A stretch of 64,000 bases of DNA from Bolinopsis microptera (GCF_026151205.1 NC_087077.1:20168198-20232197), one strand, 5' to 3'. Shown: positions 35,520 through 46,937, numbered from the stretch's first letter. The notes: generated by a model from the sequence alone, not told the origin. A program made the numbers and translations.

Positions 35520-36427
35520 CGAGCAGTAACCATGGCAACACGAGCAGTGTGATATATAAACTGAGCAGTAACCATGGCAACACGAGCAGTGTGATATATA
35601 AACTGAGCAGTGTTACCATGGCAACACGAGCAGTGTAATATATAAACTGAGCAGTGTTACCATGGCAACACGAGCAGTGTGATATATAAACTGAGCAGTG
35701 TTACCATGGCAACACGAGCAGTGTGATATATAAACTGAGCAGTGTTACCATGGCAACACGAGCAGTGTGATATATAAACTGAGCAGTGTTACCATGGCAA
35801 CACGAGCAGTGTAATATATAAACTGAGCAGTGTTACCATGGCAACATGAGCAGTGTGATATATAAACTGAGCAGTGTTACCATGGCAACATGAGCAGTGT
35901 GATATATAAAGTGAGCAGTGTTACCATGGCAACACGAGCAGTGTGATATATAAACTGAGCAGTGTTACCATGGCAACATGAGCAGTGTGATATATAAACT
36001 GAGCAGTGTTACCATGGCAACACGAGCAGTGTGATATATAAACTGAGCAGTGTTACCATGGCAACACGAGCAGTGTGATATATAAACTGAGCAGTGTTAC
36101 CATGGCAACATGAGCAGTGTGATATATAAACTGACCAGTGTTACCATGGCAACACGAGCAGTGTGATATATAAACTGAGCAGTGTTACCATGGCAACATA
36201 AGCAGTGTGATATATAAACTGAGCAGTGTTACCATGGCAACATGAGCAGTGTGATATATAAACTGAGCAGTGTTACCATGGCAACACGAGCAGTGTGATA
36301 TATAAAGTGAGCAGTGTTACCATGGCAACACGAGCAGTGTGATATATAAACTGAGCAGTGTTACCATGGCAACACGAGCAGTGTGATATATAAACTGAGC
36401 AGTGTTACCATGGCAACACGAGCAGTC
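35520..36427. repeat. 44-bp array combining an X-box and a TATA-like box
   Basis: About 21 copies of a unit with GTTACCATGGCAACACGAGC then AGTGTGATATATAAACTGAGCA. Each unit has the strongest X-box form of the window, GTTACCATGGCAAC, and the TATA-like string GATATATAAA about 14 bp later. The first copies read GTAACCATGGCAAC. Confidence 0.95.
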
Positions 36428-37316
36428 GACAGAGTCCCCACTTTTACCAAAGACTTTATACAAAGAGGGAGAAGAAGAATAGAGTGGTGTAACCATGGTA
36501 ATTTCTGTTAACTACTGGTTACTAGAAGTAACCATGGCTACATAACGCCAACACGAGCAGTCGACAGAGTCCCCACTTTTACCAAAGAGTCCCCACCTTT
36601 ACCAAAGACTTTTGATTTTATGACAGATTCTGCAAACAGTCACATTGCTATTCCTCGGTCATTGCAATTAGAATATTAGTGCAGAACTATAGAATACAGA
36701 GTTGTTAAACTCTTAAACTATATCGAAACATTTGTCAAGTTATTTAGGATTCCATTAGAAAGGTATCCCATCGTGATTCAAAGTTAAAGTTTTTGAGGCG
36801 TAGTATTTTAGGTACCCTTTAATAGCTTAGAACCTATTTTAATGCCTTAAAAACTTTGCTAAGTTCGAACTTGGCGCCCCGACTTAAAGTTTTTGACGGT
36901 TTATCAAAGAGTTGAGAGATGAAGAAGATTCGAACAAGCTGACTTTTTTACTTTCTGCATTATGCATGGCTGAACAAAAACAAATTTTCTAAATTTTATT
37001 ATTAGAGCACATATTCGATGAAGAAATGTTCTATAGTTATACTGCTGTTATAGTATGAACCACTGTTATAAGAAACTGATGAACTTATTATTATTATTGA
37101 TACAGCATCCAAACTCAGATCCCAAGTCCTGTAAAGTTCTTTTCTGTGTAATTTTTGCCATAAAAAAGTTGATCGATATAAATTTCAGTTTAAAGTTTTC
37201 TTTATTATTAATACTTTAATAAGTTAATACTAGCCCCTCTGATTCTGAAACTTAAATGGAAAGATATCAGCCTTCATACTCCGAGAGCAGCCACCTTAGA
37301 GGAAGAAGGCCAACAG
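36428..37316. other. Spacer with copy 1 of a dispersed repeat family
   Basis: 36455-36545 again resembles the end of the tetraspanin gene (AATAGAGTGGTGTAACCATGG followed by a similar ACTACTGGTTACTAG). From about 36853 to 37050 lies a diverged copy of the repeat family also seen near 41373, 43389, 44018, 47745 and 48222. Confidence 0.45.
36853..37050 (+). repeat. Dispersed repeat family B, diverged copy
   Basis: It shares the order of motifs with the other copies: AACTTGGCGC, GGTTTATCAAAGAGT, TTCGAACAA, TTTTTTACTTT, ATTATGCATGGCT, and AGAGCACATA. It is too diverged for an end-to-end definition by eye and has no open frame. Confidence 0.5.
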
Positions 37317-37502
37317 TGCAGTAACCATGGTAACAACAGTGTAACCATGGTAACAACAGTGTAACCATGGTAACAACAGTGTAACCATGGTAACAACAGT
37401 GTAACCATGGTAACAACAGTGTAACCATGGTAACAACAGTGTAACCATGGTAACAACAGTGTAACCATGGTAACAACAGTGTAACCATGGTAACAACAGT
37501 GA
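37317..37502. repeat. 20-bp array of X-box palindromes, 9 copies
   Basis: GTAACCATGGTAACAACAGT repeated nine times almost without change. The palindrome GTAACCATGGTAAC makes up 14 of the 20 bases. Confidence 0.97.
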
Positions 37503-39129
37503 CAAAGACAGAAGAATTCTCCGCATAGTAGAATACTATCACTCATACTGGGATGATGTTATCTAATGGAACGTGTTTCAACAGGGGTGTAATCATTCCT
37601 ACATCCCTGTATTCCTACATCCCTGTAATAAGTACGTGTTTTTGAAATTTTACAGTTTAAAATGAAGAGTTTAGGAATCAATAGTTATTTTCACTTTTAA
37701 TCATTCTTGATATTATCCTTGGATTACATTCACCGCATAATGTGTTGCTTCAAGGCAGTCTTGTTTGAAGTTCTACCTACTTTTCATAGATTTGCACACT
37801 GTATCTTGACATACACTGTATATCGTCACGCATGTTATATTGCCATGAAGTAGAATCCCTTACAGGCATTTTCTGCTCGATACGCTAGGGACCCCAGATA
37901 TTCCGCATTTTTGACGGTATAATTCATTAAAAGTGTTCCTGAGATAATTAAACTGAGTTTACCCGGTTAAAACCCAATTTTCTGTCCAAAAATAGGTTAA
38001 AAAGCTATGTCCTTTTATTTTTGAGCAAGTTAATTTCGTTGGCATATCAGAAAAATTTGCTTAAAAGTGTATTAGATTTAGCTGCACAAGATAGTATTAA
38101 TATTGTGTTATTATTTCAGGATTTCCCCGGTCAAAAATCCAATAAAATGGTGATATAGGGTTGTCGAGATACAGTGTGATTACCCTTTTCATATACTTCA
38201 CAGAACGTATTCAAATAGAGTTCTCGACTTAACAACAACTGACGTTAACTAGCTGCTTTTTTACAATCACTGACTTACTCTGGCCGTTGCCATGGTTACG
38301 TATGTTTTACGTATGCCTTCATCGTCACAGAATCAACCATGAATTCGGAATGAATTAAGAAGAGTTAATGATTGAATTTAAAATGAATTAAGAAGAGTTA
38401 ATGATTGAATTTATAATGAATTAAGAAGAGTTAATAATTGAATTTAGAATGAATTAAGAAGAGTTACCGTAATGATTGAAGCTTTTCATTCCTGCTAGCA
38501 ACAAGTGTTCAGTTATTTAATTTCTTTGCTCTTTAGTAGCTTTAATTCTTTAGTCTTTTGGAATGATTCGGTGACACTATAACTCTGATAACGACATTAG
38601 GCAATTTCTTAAAATGCAGAATGTTTTCACTTTCACCAACGTTTTGATTTGGATAATGTTTCTCTTATCGACCAAATGAAAGACCAATATCGCCTAAAAA
38701 TGATATTTTATTTGCTTGCTGGGGGACTGATAGTGGTTGTTATGGCAACATTTAGAATTCGCCATTAAACTTTAGAACTACTAGTGACTTTTTAAAGAAT
38801 GAAGTTTAGAAAAAACGGATAAAAAGTGTTATTCAAAAAGTACATCCTTGGAAGACTTTTGAAACACCCTGTAGACGTGTTGGAATCTGGTGTTGTAAAA
38901 TTAGAATATTGAATATCCCGGCCCCGGCCATCCAGCTAGTGGTTGCTATGGCAACATCCTGCACAACAAAATTTAAAACTTCATAGTTAGAGGGTAATTA
39001 AACAATTTTATATAATTTACTTGAATTGTCAGGAAAAGCACACGTACTTGAACTTTAGTTTGACACGTACCCTAGTTCGACACCTACTGTCAGTTCAACA
39101 AACCCTAAAGTTCGGCTCTGCCAAACTTT
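37503..39129. other. Old repeat block, no gene recognised
   Basis: Contains segments that resemble 41460-41560 (GATATTATCCTTGG, TGTTGCTT, GTCTTGTTTGAAGTTCTAC) and 42735-42850 (ATTGAAGCTTTTC, CTAGCAAC, TTTCTTAAAATGCA). These point to an older duplication of the region. GTTGCCATGGTTAC is at 38286-38299; GTTGTTATGGCAAC and GTTGCTATGGCAAC are near 38736 and 38942. Confidence 0.45.
38343..38470. repeat. 32-bp tandem repeat, 4 copies
   Basis: The unit is AATGAATTAAGAAGAGTTAA followed by TGATTGAATTTA. Confidence 0.9.
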
Positions 39130-39775
39130 AACTAGAGTACGCTACCTGGACTACCTGCCAAACTAGAGTACGCTACCTGGACTACCTGCCGAACTAGAGT
39201 ACGCTACCTGGACTACCTGCCGAACTAGAGTACGCTACCTGGACTACCTGCCGAACTAGAGTACGCTACCTGGACTACCTGCCGAACTAGACTACGCTAC
39301 CTGGACTACCTGCCGAACTAGAGTACGCTACCTGGACTACCTGCCGAACTAGAGTACGCTACCTGGACTACCTGCCGAACTAGAGTACGCTACCTGGACT
39401 ACCTGCCGAACTAGAGTACGCTACCTGGACTACCTGCCGAACTAGAGTACGCTACCTGGACTACCTGCCGAACTAGAGTACGCTACCTGGACTACCTGCC
39501 GAACTAGAGTACGCTACCTGGACTACCTGCCGAACTAGAGTACGCTACCTGGACTACCTGCCGAACTAGAGTACGCTACCTGGACTACCTGCCGAACTAG
39601 AGTACGCTACCTGGACTACCTGCCGAACTAGAGTACGCTACCTGGACTACCTGCCGAACTAGAGTACGCTACCTGGACTACCTGCCGAACTAGAGTACGC
39701 TACCTGGACTACCTGCCGAACTAGAGTACGCTACCTGGACTACCTGCCGAACTAGAGTACGCTACCTGGACTACT
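39130..39775. repeat. 31-bp tandem array, about 21 copies
   Basis: GAACTAGAGTACGCTACCTG followed by GACTACCTGCC, almost without variation. One copy has GACTACGC and the first copies have CCAAACTAG. Confidence 0.97.
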
Positions 39776-39860
39776 TAGAGTGAGAAGATGTCTTTTAGCC
39801 TTGGTACGTTCTTGCCATCTTGGAGAGGGAGGCTTGCTGGCAGTTAGAGAGGGTCACACA

Positions 39861-40009
39861 CAGGGACAAAAGGATTTCGCGATTATTTTGGCCAAAAATC
39901 GCGATACCGCGAATTTTAACATACTATACATTAAACTATACATAAAATTTGTCGCAAATAATGGGAAAAATCGCGATTCCGTACATGCCGCGATTTCCTT
40001 TTGTCCCTG
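39861..40009 (+). mobile_element. hAT-like MITE, 149 bp, second copy
   Basis: Starts CAGGGACAAAAGGATTTCGC and ends CCTTTTGTCCCTG. It is flanked by a perfect 8-bp target-site duplication GTCACACA (39853-39860 and 40010-40017). It has the same length as the copy at 32695-32843 and matches its reverse complement through the interior (TAACATACTATACATT versus the inverse). It lies between two young tandem arrays; the 33-bp array starts about 20 bp past its right duplication. Confidence 0.9.
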
Positions 40010-40039
40010 GTCACACAGCGTCGGCCACTAAGTGTTTTC

Positions 40040-40797
40040 GTCAGTGTCGGAAGCATTCTGTTTCGTAGGTACGTCAGTGTCGGAAGCATTCTGTTTCGTA
40101 GGTACGTCAGTTTCGGAAGCATTCTGTTTCGTAGGTACGTCAGTGTCGGAAGCATTCTGTTTCGTAGGTACGTCAGTGTCGGAAGCATTCTGTTTCGTAG
40201 GTACGTCAGTGTCGGAAGCATTCTGTTTCGTAGGTACGTCAGTGTCGGAAGCATTCTGTTTCGTAGGTACGTCAGTGTCGGAAGCATTCTGTTTCGTAGG
40301 TACGTCAGTGTCGGAAGCATTCTGTTTTGTAGGTACGTCAGTGTCGGAAGCATTCTGTTTCGTAGGTACGTCAGTGTCGGAAGCATTCTGTTTCGTAGGT
40401 ACGTCAGTGTCGGAAGCATTCTGTTTCGTAGGTACATCAGTGTCGGAAGCATTCTGTTTCGTAGGTACGTCAGTGTCGGAAGCATTCTGTTTCGTAGGTA
40501 CGTCAGTGTCGGAAGCATTCCGTTTCGTAGGTACGTCAGTGTCGGAAGCATTCTGTTTCGTAGGTACGTCAGTGTCGGAAGCATTCTGTTTCGTAGGTAC
40601 GTCAGTGTCGGAAGCATTCTGTTTCGTAGGTACGTCAGTGTCGGAAGCATTCTGTTTCGTAGGTACGTCAGTGTCGGAAGCATTCTGTTTCGTAGGTACG
40701 TCAGTGTCGGAAGCATTCTGTTTCGTAGGTACGTCAGTGTCGGAAGCATTCTGTTTCGTAGGTACGTCAGTGTCGGAAGCATTCTGTTTCGTAGGTA
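40040..40797. repeat. 33-bp tandem array, 23 copies
   Basis: TCAGTGTCGGAAGCATTCTG followed by TTTCGTAGGTACG. Copies are nearly identical. The unit is a multiple of three without stops in three frames, which yields long frames on both strands (11-residue units such as MLPTLTYLRNR on minus and SVSEAFCFVGT on plus). No start context, signal peptide or domain supports any of these as a gene. Confidence 0.97.
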
Positions 40798-41610
40798 GGT
40801 TCAGGTTCTGCTTAGCAGTGTAGGAGTTAAGTTCCCAGCAGGACTAGTTGGGTGAGTATGGGGTTTAGTGCTCAGGACAGTGGAGTCGTCTATAAGCTCA
40901 GGATTCGTTTATTAAATAAATCAAAGTTGGCCGCCGCAAATCATATTGACGCATTAAATGGCATAGTGTGTTATGAAACTCTAGGTCTTGGTTTTTAGAT
41001 ATAAATGCTAAGATATATGTGATTTGATAACTTTTTTTCAAGCACGTTTATGAAGAGTTTCTTTTTGGCATAGATCCAATCAATAAAGCCATGCATCTAA
41101 TGTCCGGCATAAGTTAACTATGTGTAACCATGGTAACTAGGGTAATGTCCGGCAACAGTTTTGGACGTTCCATGTTATTCCGGCACCCTGGAATTTGACC
41201 ATAAAATTAAAAGTTTCGGTACCGTTTGAAACTTTACGGAAGTTTGGTGGTCCGACAATGTTTTTGGTCCGAAGTTGGCCGGTCCGGTCATTGCCGTTCC
41301 ACTATATAAGCATTCAAGTATAATCAATTTCTCCTTGTAACATCATATAAATACCTTTAAAACACCGCAAAGTTCTAACTTGGCGCTGGTTTATCGAAGA
41401 GTCGAAGGATTGAAAAGATTTCAAACAGCTTGTTTTTATTTGATTTGAACAGTTTACTTTCACTTATCTGTCATTATCGATAATATCCTTGGCTTACTTT
41501 TACCACATAATTTGTTGCTTTGTCTTGTTTGAAGTTCTACTTTTCACGATCAAATAGAGTCCTCGAATGAAGCTGCCAAAGGCTGCTGTTTCAGGTAAAT
41601 AGGTGCAATA
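40798..41610. other. Spacer with dispersed family B fragments
   Basis: GTAACCATGGTAAC lies at 41124-41137, flanked by two copies of TGTCCGGCA. Fragments of family B occur near 41373-41440 (AAGTTCTAACTTGGCGC, GGTTTATCGAAGAGTCGA). No gene is recognised. Confidence 0.45.
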
Positions 41611-41861
41611 CAGAATACTTAACAGTTTTACTTATCATTACAGGTGTCTTCATCGTCACAAAGGGTATGGTAGGACTTAACTAACTTGAGGTATTCTACT
41701 ATGGTCAATAATTTAGTTAGGTTTTTGGACAGCTTGTACTTCTATAAATATATTTGATATAGTTCTATTTGATTTAATAGTCCATCAGGGTCCAGTAGTT
41801 CTTTAGGTTTTACTGATAGCCCTGTTTGCATTCAACAGTCCATTTAACAGTCCATTTAAGG

Positions 41862-41987
41862 ATGGAGGATGAATTCTCCGCATTCCAACAGTATTTTGTG
41901 TTGTTCACTGTGCTGATTCCGGGAAGCATTCTCTTTACGCTCTCATTATATTGTACGATAAGATATCGTTTATTTAAAATTGAATAA
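41862..41987 (+). CDS. Small open frame with a membrane-like segment (41 aa), copy 1
   Basis: Starts MEDEFSAFQQ, has one hydrophobic stretch at about residues 12-32 (FVLFTVLIPGSILFTLSLY) and ends with a basic tail, then TAA. The equivalent frame exists in the second duplicate (47203-47307) but stops seven codons earlier. Family unknown. Possibly a fragment of an older multi-exon receptor-like gene, or non-coding. Confidence 0.22.
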   Translation: MEDEFSAFQQYFVLFTVLIPGSILFTLSLYCTIRYRLFKIE

Positions 41988-42020
41988 TTATGGACCTGTC
42001 AAGGATTGCAGCCCAGTTAA

Positions 42021-43096
42021 GAGCTACTTGTGCCATGTAAGGGATAACTGAGGTCAAGTGACCACCGATCCTATCACGTGACCGCCGAGTACAATAGGAA
42101 TAGGGCTTATCTTAGTGTTTGTTTAGCTTATCAGTAGTTTTAAAAGCACTCCGTGGGAAATTGATGTGGTGTCTTGACATTTATCTAATTCACGCGTGAG
42201 AAACTCACGCGTTACGGCGGAGTAGGGCTCGAAAGGGTGTAGTCAAGGTTCTTTTTTATTACGTTTACATTGGTTTAGCTGAAAGTGGATTAATTTGTTT
42301 AATAGTTATATCCTGTAGTACAACGTGTACTCCACCAATTGTTGAGTATTGAGACCTATTGAAAGTTATATTATGCAGCCCTACGCGATCCCTGCCAAAC
42401 CAACTGAAGTCCTATAAAGCAAGTAAATTATTGATACCCCCATTTTTAATTCTATTCGGATTTCGGATTTACTTAACATTATCATCGAGACACACTTCTC
42501 ACCTTTACTAAGTTATTGTTGAAATCTAGCGGGGCTACAACCAAATTGTTGACACACACTTCTATCCTTTTCTGTTTCTGATATCGGGACATACTTCTCG
42601 ATCGTTTAGTTATAGTGACTGTAGAAATCAGCATCTGTTATAGTTAGCCCAACTTACCACTTCAGTTTGATAACGTAGAGTAAAACCTAGTTTACTACTA
42701 TAAACTAATTTAGAATCTACGAAGGAAAGTTATTGATTGAAGCTTTTCTTTTCTACTAGCAACTGATATATTTACTCTTTTAGAATGTTTCAGTGGTGCT
42801 ATAACGCTGATAAAAATATCAGTAATTTCCTTCAAATGCAAAATGTTTCAATTTGATGATCTGATATCTGATAAGGATAGATAACATTTCACGTCTCTGA
42901 GCACTACTAGGATAAACACTAATTTTTACTGTAGAAATAAACGGACAGATTCCGATTTCGAATAATCAAATTGTACGATCAGAAACTACATTCTCGGCTT
43001 TAATTTGGACGATTTGCCAGTTCCAATGCTCATAATATAATTACTAATTATGCTCATAATTACTAATTAGGCCTCTTTAGGTTTGGGCATTTTTGG
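42021..43096. other. Segment present only in duplication copy 1
   Basis: About 1.08 kb replaced by 93 bp in copy 2 (47366-47458). It includes E-boxes (TCACGTGACC near 42075) and a short perfect hairpin at 42192-42212, with arms ACGCGTGAG and CTCACGCGT and an AAA loop. The part 42735-42850 resembles 38470-38630. No gene is recognised. Confidence 0.5.
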
Positions 43097-44262
43097 CTGG
43101 GTAAAACGCACTGTAACACTGGTAACAGTAACCACTTATAACCATGGTAACCAGTTATTTGAGAATTTTCTGTACTCTGTACTCATACTCAGGGCCCGTT
43201 TATAATGTTGACCGCTAATGCAGGTTTGGTAACGCTTAAATTAGGTCCGATTTGGGAGTATTTTACTTACTGAGTACTATAAAGTTATTATATCGTTAAC
43301 TTCAGCCAATCTCGACCTGAATCCTTTCACCTCCCCTTAAAGGCGTGACATTACATCTCCTTAGAACATTACAAACTTCCCTAGCGATTAAAAGTGCAAA
43401 CTTCAAGGGATTGGCGGTTTCTCAAAGACTTTTTGAATGAAAAACGATCTCAAACAGGTAAGTTTTTTAGTTTGTGTATTGTGAGTGGCTTCTACTAATT
43501 TAAAGTTTTCTCTTTTATGCATAATATATAATATATAATAGCGCATACTTCTTTTCATACCTTCATCGGAAAACTATGAAGAAATATTTTAGATCACAAT
43601 AAATTGTAACTAAAAGGATTTTAACGGGTGATACTCGTAAAATATCTGTTCCATATATAGGACCGTCGACGAGTCCAACTCGGCGCGCGTCCTGGTAGGT
43701 TGTAAACCTACAAAAAGGATTCACACGTGTGCACAACTCAACAGTAACCATGGTAACTAACAAATCAACAGTTATCACTTATCATCACAATTCTTCAAAA
43801 AACCTCACAAACTTATAGCAATATTGCTATGACAGTGGTTAGGACTTTAGGATTCATACTGTTGAAATGAACGAACAGGTTTCAATGCCGAATCAATTTT
43901 AAGATTCAAGCGTCGAATTTTAGTTATTTCTCCATTCTATTTTTCCATTATATTTTCTACAACTATCAATTCCTTCTTTACCGTGACAATACCTGACAAC
44001 CTCTGCAAAGTTATTATACTAGTTTTAAATTGACGTGCCAACTTAAGGTCATTGTCGGTCTATCAAAGAATAGAGAAAGTTTCGAACAACCGGGTTTTTT
44101 ACATTTTAGTTTCTGAATAATGCATGGCTCTTACTAAATCAAGTTTTCTCATTTTTTACTAAAACAGCAGTACATACTTGGTTCTTTTTGAAAACTTTAA
44201 GAGCTTCTCCTATTAATATTATGACTATAGTCTTTCTAAAACCAGTAACTTGGGCGGAAAAT

Positions 44263-44712
44263 AGAATAACAAGAACTTCATTAGTTTATTTCCTTGTTGA
44301 ATTCCAACTGTGATTTCGGATCTCCCGACGAATCCGGAGAAATAACTTATTACAATGTGTTTTTAATGAAACTATTGCTGGATGAGTGTTGAGTAACTGA
44401 ATCACTTGTGAATGTGGGGTGATCACGTTAATTCATGATTAACTTTCTTATAACTCGAGAAGAACAAGAACGGAGTAAATATTTATAATCATTTCGTCAT
44501 CAGTACAAAATGTACCTTATCAAACAATCTCCAAAATTTGTGAAATTTAGGAATTCAAACAATCAGTTATTTATTAGAATCAGTTATATATTAGAATTTG
44601 CTATAACATGCACTTCTTGATTTCTACCGTTATTTTTCATTGACAATCAATCTCATTACAACACATTCCAACTGTGAACAGTGTTCATAAGTCCCTATTG
44701 TTTTCTGATCCT
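44263..44712 (-). other. 3' flank of the coiled-coil gene
   Basis: Lies downstream of the minus-strand stop. AATAAA (TTTATT on plus) is at 44570-44575, 138 bp past the stop, a plausible polyadenylation signal. Otherwise unremarkable. Confidence 0.5.
44570..44575 (-). terminator. AATAAA polyadenylation signal for the coiled-coil gene
   Basis: Canonical hexamer on the minus strand, 138 bp after the stop codon at 44713. Confidence 0.5.
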
Positions 44713-45414
44713 CTATTTGCAACAGGATGTTATTGCGAGATTTGCGTTGGGGCCTGCGCTTCTGGATGAGCAACCACCGATACAACTAACGGCGCTGTCT
44801 CCGAATGTTGCAGCTCTTGTCCACCCATCTAAATTACGCGAAGTGTATATTCCGAGTATACGCACAAAATATCTAGTAAATCCCGCCGGACAACTTCCAT
44901 TACTTAAGAAACAAAACGATCCTTTCAGCCATGAAATCTGCTCTAATTCCACAGATGCAGTATTGGCTTTCTTCTCCAAGGTATCCACTTTCCCTTGTGT
45001 GGTCGTCATCTCACTGTTGAACGAGGATGTTGCATTAATCAACTGAGCTTGTTTCCCCTCCAATGTAACCATTTTCTCTTGTGTGGTCGTCATCTTACTG
45101 TTGAACGAGGATGCTCCATTAATCAACTCAGCTTGTTTCTCCTCCAAGGTACTCAACCTCCTTTTTGTTGTCGACAGCTTACTTTTTAACTCACCTTTTA
45201 ACTCACCTTTTAGCTCACTTTTCAACTCCTCTTTAAGCTGCTCGATCTCAACCCTCGCTTCATCCAACTTGGTTGTCAAGGAGGCGATTTTCTCAGCTTG
45301 GTGTGTCGTGAGCTTGTTCAGGAGAGAGATACTATCTTGTATTGATGCTATCAATACGTCCTGGACAAATATTGCCATAAACAAATAGCTTGCTGGTAGT
45401 GATACACATAGCAT
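44713..45414 (-). CDS. Secreted coiled-coil protein with a cysteine-containing C-terminal domain (233 aa)
   Basis: Residues 1-23 look like a signal peptide (MLCVSLPASYLFMAIFVQDV). Residues about 27-165 are a long alpha-helical coiled coil with an ELKSELKGELKGELKSKL stretch (64-81) and two 28-residue (four-heptad) repeats at 90-117 and 118-145. The C-terminal domain (166-233) has six cysteines, C168, C175, C211, C215, C231 and C232, with the landmarks GSCPAGFTRYF, TFGDSAVSC and ITSCCK. N-glycosylation sites NATS (127) and NGSC (172) fit secretion. Signal peptide, stalk and small Cys domain suggest an oligomeric extracellular recognition or structural protein; that is inference, and I do not recognise the family. 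It is intronless as read, with a poly-A signal 138 bp past the stop, and lies between two copies of a segmental duplication. Confidence 0.75.
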   Translation of the reverse strand: MLCVSLPASYLFMAIFVQDVLIASIQDSISLLNKLTTHQAEKIASLTTKLDEARVEIEQLKEELKSELKGELKGELKSKLSTTKRRLSTLEEKQAELINGASSFNSKMTTTQEKMVTLEGKQAQLINATSSFNSEMTTTQGKVDTLEKKANTASVELEQISWLKGSFCFLSNGSCPAGFTRYFVRILGIYTSRNLDGWTRAATFGDSAVSCIGGCSSRSAGPNANLAITSCCK

Positions 45415-46937
45415 CGTTTGAAATATTTTGCATGGTTATAGATAGATAGAAACTTGGGAAAAAGGTAATTCTGTTATTGTTAACTGTTGGTTTCAAATAA
45501 TTTTAGACCTTACAAAGCTATGTATGTATTTTATCCCAATATAACTTTAAATCCACCTACCGATACCACTGGTGATGGTCGTCGTCGTACCCCAACTACT
45601 TCATGCAGGCTGCAAAACAGAAGAACAGCACAGCAGAGTGTATGTGGAAAAACTGTCATTTTACCAACTATATGGGAGATATCGAGTAATCACGAGATGA
45701 TATTATTGGTAAACAGTTATTAGAAGCAACTTGAAAATGGTTAAATAGATTATATCGTCCATTATATTATATCAATGTCAGTACAATTAAGAATAATGTT
45801 AAGAAAGGGATATTCATTGCGGAGTAAAATAAGTAAGCAAATTAAGCGTTGGAAATGCAATGTGGGTGTTTCTATGACGCAAATGCAATAACGATAGATG
45901 ACGGAAATTAATATGACCGCAAAGATGACGGAAATTAATATGACCGCAAAGATAACGGAAATTAATATGACCGCAAAGACCCAAAATATGAAAACCCTGT
46001 GGTTTTCATAAGCGGCCCCTTTTTCGATAAAATTCTCATAACGCGCCTTTTTAATTTGTTCTCCAAAAGTTCGAACTTTCGACCCCGGCCTAATTAAGAT
46101 TCATTATGTTATTGTAAATAAACTAGGAACAGTGGCTGATGGTTTAATTTTGAATTATGATAACGGTGGGTTTTTAAGGCTTAAAGCATTGTAAGAAAAT
46201 TTAATTTACTCTTCATGGTTATTGTTATTTATTATTCATTGTGACGTAAAGTCCGAATATGAGAATTACTCTGTAACCGTTATCTTTTGTGGACTTACTA
46301 CTTTGTTCCTTGCTTAGAAATAGCAGTAAAGTGGGGCTGCTAACGAAAATGTTTTCAATAAACCACATTTAGAAAATGGTATTAATATTTATAGCTCGAT
46401 GAAAATGTAACATCGCGAAGGTGGCGAGATTAAACGGAGTAATAAGGAGCACTTTTGAGATATTAAAATATTCTCCTTGAAATAAAACAACGATGATTGA
46501 ACAAATTAGTTTAAACTGGAGCAGACTGAGCACAGGGATCCAAAAGGCAGCATCACTGGGTTGCCAGGATGATGCAAGTCGCAGAATTTCAGCACTCTCG
46601 GCCCGGCCGGTCCATCAAATACACGATGTCAATATGTTATTTAAAGGTTGGTGTCCAGACTCCAGGCAACTGCTTGTGTCTTATGTCACGTGACCGATTA
46701 AGTGTTTTATAATAAATGGTCACATGATCTGATGATCCCGTGATTTGATTCTAATGGGTGGCAGACGATCCTTTTTCGCTTGACCGTCTCAGATACTTGT
46801 TTTGAAGGTGTGAACCTCACCTTTTTGGGAGGGGACAAAGGATCGTCATAACAGATACATGATCTAACACGATATAAATAGCGGCTATCCGCTCACCTGA
46901 TTAAAAGTTTTATATTAGGCTCTGCTGGAATTTCTAA
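45415..46937. other. Upstream of the coiled-coil gene, mostly unique
   Basis: Open frames at 45487-45723 (78 codons) and 46493-46693 (66 codons) show no recognisable domain. ACGGAAATTAATATGACCGC is repeated three times near 45900-45978. A nested hairpin occupies 46764-46847 (arms GACGATCCTTT and AAAGGATCGTC), with AAGGTG and CACCTT inverted inside. GTCACGTGACC lies near 46685. Confidence 0.45.
46764..46847. repeat. 84-bp nested inverted repeat
   Basis: Outer arms GACGATCCTTT and AAAGGATCGTC (11 bp, perfect). Inside, AAGGTG and CACCTT are also inverted. It could be a tiny MITE remnant or a structured element. No clear target-site duplication is seen. Confidence 0.55.

Larger units (their letters stand above)
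41611..44262 (+). repeat. Segmental duplication, copy 1
   Basis: 41611-42020 matches 46938-47365 and 43097-44262 matches 47459-48473, both with high identity. The stretch 42021-43096 is present only here. Copy 1 also carries about 100 bp more near 43617-43720 (between two AAAAGGATT strings) and 27 bp containing GTAACCATGGTAAC at 43744-43757, between two CAACAG strings. Two copies of family B, near 43389 and 44018, lie inside. Confidence 0.88.

Noticed and set aside
39931-40823. Frames of 263-283 codons on both strands
   Set aside because: Product of a 33-bp stop-free repeat. Three frames are open at once and part of one runs through a MITE.
45487-45723. 78-codon frame upstream of the coiled-coil gene
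   Set aside because: No recognisable motif, and it is likely the 5' flank of the minus-strand gene.
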